Assembly (NCBI GenBank): GCA_033439265.1
Contig: JAVTVX010000017.1
Location: 13,540,501-13,604,500 of the forward strand
DNA: 64,000 nucleotides
DNA from: Dillenia suffruticosa
Taxonomy: Eukaryota; Streptophyta; Magnoliopsida; Dilleniales; Dilleniaceae
Reading direction: 5' to 3'
Shown here: positions 56,389-64,000 of the stretch, piece after piece
Position numbering within the stretch: position 1 is the stretch's first letter
Layout: the number at the start of each line of letters is the position of its first letter
Position numbers and translations under genes: made by a program
Notes under the pieces: model-generated
What the model was told of the DNA's origin: nothing
Database searches by the model: none
What the model saw: only the letters and a program-made list of their open reading frames with translations

Positions 56389-56583
56389 TTTTTTATTAGT
56401 ACCATGATTTAGCCACCACCCAATATCCGAAATTTCGTCTCGACTAATCTGAATCGACCGTTACACATCCTACTTTGTGGGGGCGGGTCTCCCAATATTG
56501 TTTTTTTCGTGTTCATGGGAGTCGAACTCCCGACCTAGTTAAAGGATGAGGGTGTCCATCCCACCTATACTAACAAGTGTTGG
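56389..56583 (-). mobile_element. tRNA-derived SINE, 195 bp
   Basis: On the minus strand it begins CCAACACTTG, carries an A box TAGTATAGGTGG (complement of 56561-56572) and a B box AGTTCGACTCC (near 56517-56527) with tRNA-like spacing, then a body containing GATTAGTCGAGACG, and ends in a short A-rich tail next to the left duplication. A perfect 16-bp target duplication brackets it, so both ends are defined. RNA polymerase III would transcribe it; it relies on LINE enzymes to move. Confidence 0.85.
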
Positions 56584-56821
56584 TGAAGTCATTCTCTCTA
56601 CCCCTTTCTTTATAAATTTTGTAGAATTATTAAATTTCTTTTTGATTAACCCTTCAATATCATCAAATCCACCTTGATTTTCTCGGTCAATGCTCAAATC
56701 CACCTTGGTTTTCCCCCCTTCTCATATAATAAATTCGAATTTGAGTATCAATATGTATCAAAAAAACAAAAGAAAATATAAAACCCTTGGGCCCAAGAAT
56801 TCTGACCCAAATGGACCAGGA

Positions 56822-57455
56822 AACTGCCTCCGCTAGGCCCAATTTTTTGGCCCAACAAGGGCTTTGGCCAGGCGGCCTAAGGCTACCAAGCAAACTTCAA
56901 CGGTTATGAACGTAACTGTTGGAAGAAAGGGGTTTTGTGCCCACTCTCTCTCTCTCCACTTTTATTTTTTACTTTTTATTTTTCTCTCTTCTCCCTCTCC
57001 TCTCATTTTTTCTATAAATAGGGACTCTCTATTCTCTTGTAAACACAATTTGAAAGACAATTTCTCTTTCAAAATCTCTCTTTTCTCTTTTTCTGTATCT
57101 TTGTTATATTTGAGATAATCTCTTTTTCACACTTAATAGAAGAAGTTCTCTCTATTTTTTAATATTGTTTTCTTAATAAATCTTTCTCCTCTTTCTCTCT
57201 TTTATATTCGGTCATAATTTTATCTCTCTTTGTCCATATTTAAATTTATATTCTAAACTTTTATAAAATTCATTCTCTAGTATGCGATGATATAACATGT
57301 TTAGAAAAATTCTATATAGTGACAAATACTTATTCAAGGAAAGAAATACTTAAATGAGGACAGATGAGCTCTACCTCTTTCTTGAGAAATTTTCTGGTGC
57401 TTCCTATTACAGAACATTCTAGGTTGAAATTAAGTGAGGTTTACAAACTTTTACG
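56822..57455 (+). repeat. copia-E 5' LTR (left limit uncertain)
   Basis: Matches the right LTR from GGCCCAA-TTTTTTGGCCCA on. CTATAAATAGG at about 57012 is a clear TATA box, preceded by a long pyrimidine stretch. The first 30 bp do not align well, so the start is approximate. Confidence 0.7.
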
Positions 57456-57467
57456 TGGGATCAAAGC
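57456..57467 (+). other. copia-E primer binding site, mutated
   Basis: TGGGATCAAAGC, two mismatches to TGGTATCAGAGC, directly after the LTR. Confidence 0.65.
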
Positions 57468-57610
57468 GGAATTCTATTATTACTCAAATGGCAAATCCCC
57501 CACCCTCTATTACTTGATTTCAAACTCAACTTTTTTCTTCCACGATTCTAACCTTCACAAATTATTTTCAATGGTAGTACATAAAAAAATCACTCAATAC
57601 CTTAAAACTC

Positions 57611-58300
57611 TTGAAATTTATAACAAATGAATCTCTTAATCTCACCAACCCTGCATATGAAGAATGGAAAGAAAGAGATGATCAAGTTTTCATTCTCCTT
57701 TCTTGTACCACGGATCAAACTCACAAAAATATAATGTCATTTTATCCAAATTCTAAAACTCTATGGGATCAAATGTACAACCTATATGGACAAGAATCTA
57801 ATGTGGGAAGAACTTTTAAAATCAAGCGAAAGATTGCTAACATTAAGAAGGAAGACAAAATTATATCCCAACTATTTGGAAAATATGAAGATATATGGAA
57901 TGAATTGGAGATACTGAGACCTCACATATGTGATCCGAAGATATTATTGAACAGGTAAGATGAAAATAAATTTTTTGGTTTTCTCTTCTCCCTTGGTGAA
58001 CACTTCTCAAATATTTGTCAAGAAATCCTTCAGATGAAAGATTTTCCCTTCATATCAAGAAATCCAATTCCTAATTTAAAAGGCCGATGCTAGCATGCGC
58101 TTTGAGGAGGCTTCAGAGTTGAAAGTTGAAGTCCACGGATTTAAAGTTGAGCAGGAAGTCTCCACTCCTATATCAGAAAAAACTCATTGCCAACAAAATC
58201 TATCAGCCTCCTCATAAGAAAGGATGCTCACATTGCAATAGGTTAAACCATGCTAAGGAAAAATGCTAGCTTCTTCATCCCTATCTCAAGATCAAAGCAT
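57611..58300 (+). pseudogene. copia-E Gag remnant
   Basis: Frame 57611-57958 holds NLTNPAYEEWKERDDQVFILL and SKTLWDQMYNLYGQES, motifs of the copia Gag (UBN2-type) domain. Later, CSHCNRLNHAKEKC (58225-58266) is an intact zinc knuckle. Stops lie between, and the ATG at 57627 is a codon inside the domain rather than a proven start. Confidence 0.8.
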
Positions 58301-58699
58301 CTTAAAACTAAAGAGCAAGGAGTACCAAAAATGGCGTAGAATATAGCGTTGGAATCGACTCTTGAAGGTATCACCAAGCTTGTGAAACAAGTCACTAATA
58401 ATTTTGGTAACACCTCAAACTACACTCATTATTCTAAAAATTGATGATTAGATTTGGAATGTAACTATCATATGGTTAAAAATAAATAAAAGATAACACG
58501 TTTTAAACCCCTCTTCAATCATAAGATAGAAAAAATAACTAATGGACAAAATTTGAAGGTTAGAGAACTTGGGGAACTTGAATTTTTTTGGAAAAAGTTT
58601 AGATGCCTTATATGTTCCTAAATTCACCTCCAATGTTATGTAATTAGTAAAATAACTAAAGACCAAAATTGCAAGACTATTTTTAATCTTAATACTATT

Positions 58700-59600
58700 G
58701 TTTTTTAGAATCTCAAGTCGAACCAAGTAATTGGTAAGAGATTTAGAAGGAACAATTTATATTTTTTAGATCAAGACAACCAAGCTTTTGTAGTATGTGA
58801 AGAAAATAATCGACTATGGCATGTTAGATTAGGTCGTTCAAATGATTGAGGCTTAAAAATACTTTTTCCAACAAAATTTTGTAAAAAAGAACATTGTGAA
58901 GCATTTCGAGTATTTTATCCAATTTTAGAAATTATTTGTAAAAATGTCATTGATATTATGCATTCTAATATATGAACATCCTCAATTGAATCTAGAAGAG
59001 TTTCAAATATTTTGTATATTTTATAGATCATAAATCTAGATACACATGGGTATACATAATTTACACTAAGGCACAAACTTTCAAAACATTTAAAAATTGT
59101 AACAACTTTATCTTGAAACAATATGACACTCATATCAAAACACTTAGACTAATAATGTGGGTGCATACATGAGTATTGAATTCAAAGTATATCTAGAAAA
59201 CAAAGAAATTATTCACAAAACATCTTGTCCTTATATTCAACAACAAAATGGAGTAGTCGAAAGAAAAAATAGGCACTTTCTAGAAATAGTAAGGATCATG
59301 ATATTTTATGCAAATATGTCTAAAATATTTTAGAGTGATATAATTAGTATAACTGCACATGTAATTAATCAACTTCCCATAAAGATTCTCAAAAGAAAAT
59401 CTCCTTTAGAGATACTTAGGAAAGAAAAACCATCCTTATCTCATCTTAAAATATTTGGTTACACATATTATACTCATATTCCTTCTCAAATGAGAGATAA
59501 GTTAGAAAGAAATGAAAGATGATGTATTTTTATAGGTTATGCATCATTTCAAAGGGGTTATTTTTGTTATGAACCCAAAACTATAAGGTCTATACATTTA
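58700..59600 (+). pseudogene. copia-E protease/integrase remnant
   Basis: GAG-pre-integrase text (LWHVRLGRSND near 58815-58850) leads to integrase pieces: YIQQQNGVVERKNRHFLEIV near 59240-59290 carries the last catalytic glutamate. SDIISITAHVINQLP and FIGYASFQRGYFCYEPK follow with a TGA between. The middle of the core is damaged. Confidence 0.75.
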
Positions 59601-59989
59601 AAAATGTAATATTTTTTTAAGATGAATTCTATTTTAAAGAACAAAGTAAAGATAAAGATTTCGTAAAAGGAGACTTACAGATCCTTTTTTGGAAATCCCC
59701 AAGAGTTGAAAATAAATCTCCCCAATAAATAATTCTGAAACAAAATATGGAACAAAGGGAAGAAAAAGAAAATACTTTATAAAAAGAGGAGCCAAATGAG
59801 TAAGGGGGAGAACAAGTTAATGAAAAAAATAAGGAAATTCTTATGACTAGGTTAAGACGTCCTTCATAATGGTTAAATAAGAAAATTTATTATAATTCCA
59901 AGATTACATGTCATCCTATTTCTAATTTTTATACAACTAACAACATTTTCTCTAGTCGTCAAGAGTTCTTGAATGGCATTGACCAAGTG

Positions 59990-60660
59990 TAGAAACCTTT
60001 GAGTTTACATGTGACTTCCTCAAGGGCTTGAAGGCAAAGAGGGACAAGTATGCAAGCTAAAAAAGGCCATTTACAGTTTAAAGCAATCTCCCATAGCCTA
60101 GTATGCTAAACTTTGCTTCACTCTTCTCAATTATGATCTCTCTAAGTACACTAGTGACTTCTCTTTATTTACAAAAATTTTTAACAAAAAGATCACGGTT
60201 ATACTTATCTATGTCGATGACATAATTATAATTAGGAATGATATAAAGCAAATAGATTAAGTTGAAAGTTTCCTTAAGTCTAAATTTAAAATTAAAGATT
60301 TGGGGAAGTTAAGTTATTTTCTAGGTATATAGTTTGCCTACTCCTCTAAAGGGCTTGTTCTATTCCCAAAAAAATACACATTTGATCTTTTGCAGGAAAC
60401 AGGTAAATTGGGAGCTAAATCTGTTTGTAACCCAGTCTCAACTTATGAAGAAGGAAATGATAATGATCAACACTTTACCAACATTCTGAGATACAGAGAC
60501 TTATTTGTAAGCTCATTTATTTGATAATCACCAGGCTAGATATAGTAAATGCAGCTAGCCGAATTAGCCAGTATATACGCAATCCAAAAATGAGACGCTG
60601 GAGAGTAGTTGAAAGGATCTTAACGTACCTAAAGGGCTAACCTGGATGTGGAATATGAAT
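59990..60660 (+). pseudogene. copia-E reverse transcriptase remnant
   Basis: GKEGQVCKLKKAIYSLKQSP (60027-60086), LIYVDDIIII (YVDD at 60210-60221) and FKIKDLGKLSYFLGI are RT motifs. The N-terminal third is missing: a 59.6-60.0 kb stretch holds only linker-like code. TAG and TAA codons follow SFI near 60520. Confidence 0.8.
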
Positions 60661-61076
60661 GAAGTGCAACCAAAGCTCCGAGATCGTTGGATATTATGAT
60701 GCGATTGGGTCGGAGATTCTCAAGATAGAAGGTCTGCAATGAGCTTTTGCATATTTGTGGGAGGTAATCTAATGTCTTGGAGAAGTAAAAACTCTAATTG
60801 AAGACTTCGACTTCAAGGTTTCCATACCAACTTGGATTCTTTGTGATAACCAATCGACTATTCATATTGCATCAAATCCAATATTTCATTAGTGAACCAA
60901 ACATATTGAGGTGGATTGCCATTTTGTACAGCAAAAAGTTGAAGATAAGACCATAATCACCCTCATGTAATGAGTAGTGAACAGCTTGCTGATATTTTCA
61001 CTAAAAGAATTACGGCTAGTCACATGAACCATATCCTCGACAAGTTAGGCTCCATTGACATATATTCATCAAACTA
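60661..61076 (+). pseudogene. copia-E RNase H remnant
   Basis: DNQSTIHIASNPIFH, two stops, then TKHIEVDCHFVQQKVEDK (about 60845-60955) are copia RNase H motifs; LADIFTK-like code follows in another frame before the purine tract. Confidence 0.75.
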
Positions 61077-61085
61077 GAGGGGAAG

Positions 61086-61723
61086 TGTTGAAGATGGCCC
61101 AATGCTGAACCCAACTTTTTGGCCCAGTAATAGCCTTGGCTGGGCAGCCTAAGGCTTCCTAGGAAACTTTAATGGCTATAAATGTAGTCGTTGGAAGTAG
61201 GCTTTGTGCCTACTCCCCTCTCTCTCCACTTTTATATTTTACTTTTTATTTTTCACTCTTCTCTCTCCTCTCATTTTTTCTATAAATAGGGGGTTTTTCG
61301 TCTCTTGTAAATACAATTTGGAAGACAATCTCTCTTATAAAATCTCTCTCTTCTCTATTTCTCTATTTTTGTAATATTTGTGATGATCTGTCTTTCACGC
61401 TTAATAGAAGAAGTTTTTTCCATTTTTTAATTTTGTCTTTTTGATAAATCTTTTTCCTTTTTCTCTCTTTTATATTTAGTCGCATTTTTATCTCTTATTG
61501 TCCATATTTAAATTTATACTCTAAACTTTTGTAAAGTTTATTTTTCAGTATGCGATAACAAAGTATGTTTAGAAAAATTCTATCTAGTGACAAATACTTG
61601 TACAAGAAAATAGGTATTTAAGTGAGAACAGACAAACTCCACCTCTTTTCTAGGAACTTCCCTTATGCTCCCTGCTACAGAATGATCTAGGTTGAACTTA
61701 AATGAAGTTTATAAATTTCTACA
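61086..61723 (+). repeat. copia-E 3' LTR (638 bp)
   Basis: TGTTGAAGATGGCCC to AAATTTCTACA. TATA box CTATAAATAGG at about 61281. It aligns with 56830-57455. Confidence 0.8.
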
Positions 61724-61810
61724 GTATTTACACAAGAATCCTTCATTACCCTTCTACTAAAGGTCCTCCCTCTATGATGACTTGAACTACCTTCAAATCG
61801 GAGCCTAAAA

Positions 61811-62480
61811 TAGAGATGGGACTGGGACAGTTTCGGCCCGAAAACCAGCCCAACCGATCTATTTTAGCCAAGATTGGTAATCGGCCTGGGCGAATAGTAA
61901 CCCAGAACTAGACCGGCCCAACTACAGTAGCGAGCCGATCTAATTCCTAGTTTCTTGAACTGGGAACTGGTCCAACACAGGCTTGGAATCAGCCTAGAAC
62001 TGGCCCGGCCCCGGTAGGTTCAACCAGGTCGGTTGCAACAGCTATTTCTATTTTTTTATCTTTTCAATTTTACCCATTCCAACAACTATAAAATGGTTAA
62101 TTTGAAGGCTATTTTGATCCATAGTGTTGAAAAAATTTCTTATAAATAGGTAACACCTCATTTCAAAATCTCATATAGCAACTCAATTTCAATTTTTTAC
62201 AATTCTCTCACATTAAACACATTTTCATCTCTTACTAATCACACCATTTCTAATTACACCACCATTTCCATTTTCAACTCATTTACAATTTTCTACTAAT
62301 CACACCATCTACAATATCCGTAAACATTAACCAAGATTTCAAAGTTGGAAACTCAAATTTTCAAGATTTGGTGATAAACAACCGTGATCTCCTTTAAGTC
62401 AATAACATTTTATTTTTTATAACTTTACTTTTTTTGCATATTTAATTCATTCATATTAAATTTTTTACATATTTAAACTT
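61811..62480. mobile_element. Possible hAT transposon end
   Basis: TAGAGATGGGACTGGGACAG at 61811 resembles hAT termini, followed by 200 bp of GGCCC/GGCCCG subterminal motifs in both orientations and then an AT-rich leader-like region. No transposase and no matching far end were found. Confidence 0.4.
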
Positions 62481-62690
62481 AAATAAAAAAAATGGATGGA
62501 ACATATTTTTCACAATTTTCCCAATAATCTTATCTCCCTCCGTTTTCATTTTTATAAAAGGAAATTCCGAAGATATTGATATTGGTTTTGAAAAAAAATA
62601 AATCTAATAACACAATTTAATACAATACACGTCAGAAAAGATGATTTTAATGCATTGGATTTTTTGTTAAAATTATATAGAACAAAAGGC

Positions 62691-62695
<5 letters not shown>

Positions 62696-62729
<34 letters not shown>
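62696..62729. repeat. (GA)n microsatellite
   Basis: 34 bp of GA just before the LINE ORF1 start. Confidence 0.95.
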
Positions 62730-62732
<3 letters not shown>

Positions 62733-62769
62733 ACGAACTACAGTTAAGAGAGAAGTCTGAGAGCTACCA

Positions 62770-64000
62770 ATGGAAGACAAAGGTGAAAGTTTTAACCTAG
62801 CAGACCCAAGAGGGATAAGAGAAGTAGGAGATTTGCTGCAACGTAGCAGTAAAAAAGCTAAACAGACAAAAGAGCTAGAAGAGCAATGACTAAGATATCC
62901 TTAAGGGATATGCTATTGGGCCAAACTAGTAGAGAAGGACAGCAAGAAAGTGAGGAAGATACACCGTCAGAGGTTGAGATGGAGGACTAACTGGAGGAGG
63001 ATTTAATAGCAAAACATAGGGGCCAAATGCCCACCATTCAGGTGTCAAATGAAAAGTTGAGAAGTTATGGAGACCATGGAAACACTCACTGATAGTTAAA
63101 TTTTTGGGGAAGGATATAGGGTATCAGCTTATGAACATAAAGATCAACACCATGTGGAGGAATGAAGGAGCGATCGAGCTAATTGATTTGGGCGGGGGTT
63201 TTTTCTTAGCTAAATTCTCGAAAAAACAAGACAATTATCATGCTCTTACAGGGGGTCCTACTTAACGGTAAGAAGGTGGCACCCCTGGTTTCAAGTTCAA
63301 TCAGCTAAAATAACATCACCAGCGGTCTGTGTTCGGCTTCCCCAATTGCCAATAGAGTTCTTTGAGGAAGAGATTCTTTTCGAGATTGATCGTGCTATAG
63401 GTAAGCCTCTGAAAATAGACAGTGACACAGCGAATGCCCTAATGGGTAAATTTATGAGAATCTACATTTAGATGGACTTAAGCAAACCTCATGTATCAAG
63501 AGTTTGCATCAGAAATAGGGTTCAAAGGTTGAGTATAAGGGTCTCCATACCATCTGTTTCTCTTGTGGGAAGGTGGGCCATAGCAGCGACAATTGTGAGG
63601 AAAGTAGAGCTAAAGAAGCAGCGAACCACCAAAAGGCCCAGTCAAAGGTAATTAGTGGTAGTGGTTTTCCGGCGAACATAAGGGCGAAAGAGATGAAGGT
63701 TTGGGACCATGGATGATAATAGCTCAGAAATAGAGATTATCCAAAAATGGAAACTACAAAAAGAGAACAGGGAAAGAAGTGTACCAGAGCAATAGGTTTG
63801 CAAATTTTTGGAAGGTCAATGATACTTCGGAGATTGCTCAAATGCAGTAGGAAAAGGTGATTGAAGGACCTGTGGAGGAATCATAGATGGGACAAATTGC
63901 AGAAATCAAACATGGGAAAGGAAATAGAGAGATGGGAGGCGACAACAGAAGGAAGAAAGCAAGACAATCGTCTGGTAATGTGTAAAGATCGAGAAGGGAG
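62770..64000 (+). pseudogene. L1-type LINE ORF1 (DUF4283/zinc-knuckle nucleic acid-binding protein), cut by window edge
   Basis: ATG at 62770 opens a frame ending in TGA at about 62887; code then continues in other frames. CVRLPQLPIEFFEEEILFEI and AIGKPLKIDSDTANALMGKF (about 63330-63450) are the strong motif of plant LINE ORF1 next to DUF4283; MDLSKPHVSRVCI follows a TAG. CFSCGKVGHSSDNC (63555-63596) is an intact CX2CX4HX4C knuckle. ORF1 binds element RNA. Several stops show a dead copy; the endonuclease/RT ORF would lie to the right. Confidence 0.8.

Larger units (their letters stand above)
56822..61723 (+). mobile_element. Ty1/copia retrotransposon (copia-E), decayed
   Basis: Similar LTRs (about 56822-57455 and 61086-61723) flank plus-strand gag, integrase, RT and RNase H pieces. 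The PBS has two mismatches. Almost every domain is split by stops. The right LTR start TGTTGAAG follows the purine tract AGAGGGGAAG. Confidence 0.8.

Overview
This window is plant nuclear DNA, probably from a eudicot. It has spliced genes with short GT-AG introns, an AT-rich background, and dense nested transposable elements of typical plant lineages: Tat-like and Tekay/Del-like chromoviral Ty3/gypsy, Ty1/copia including a Sirevirus, CACTA, hAT, an L1-type LINE and a tRNA-derived SINE. I see no bacterial-style operon, CRISPR array, rRNA gene or credible tRNA gene. The species cannot be named from the sequence.

Layout. 1-3030 is the decayed 5' half of a Tat-like gypsy element on the minus strand; its integrase runs off the left edge. 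4918-7886 (+) is the only gene that looks intact: a six-exon FAD-dependent monooxygenase of 397 codons. About 8.8-16.55 kb is a broken Tekay/Del-like chromovirus on the plus strand (gypsy-A) with a long 3' LTR. 16.59-18.12 kb is the right end of a CACTA transposon containing an odd GC-rich block.

18.25-48.03 kb holds one shattered exon of a PPR (pentatricopeptide repeat) gene. Fragment a (to 18595) is followed by a minus-strand copia (copia-D, 18596-24420) that itself carries a 1-kb hAT-like element. Fragment b (24421-24608) is followed by a plus-strand copia (copia-A, 24609-47923) that received a minus-strand chromovirus (gypsy-B, 25010-33062) and an 11-kb Sirevirus (Sire-C, 33711-44755). 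Fragment c begins at 47924. Degraded 5-bp target-site duplications support the two insertions into the exon and the Sire-C insertion.

48232-54523 is a CACTA element with both ends, a TGG target duplication, a transposase-associated protein remnant and a captured piece of copia reverse transcriptase. 56389-56583 is a SINE with a 16-bp target duplication. About 56.8-61.7 kb is another copia (copia-E). 61.8 kb onward looks like a hAT end, and 62.77-64.0 kb is ORF1 of an L1-type LINE running off the right edge.

How it fits together. Only the monooxygenase appears able to make a host protein. Every retroelement has stops, frameshifts or lost catalytic residues, though some domains remain well preserved (Sire-C and gypsy-B integrases, the copia-A reverse transcriptase core). 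The strongest reading is a record of serial insertion into a now-dead PPR gene. The least explained parts are the extra 3' ORF and the short-motif arrays of Sire-C, and the GC-rich block in the CACTA remnant. Family names come from motif recognition by eye, not from database searches.
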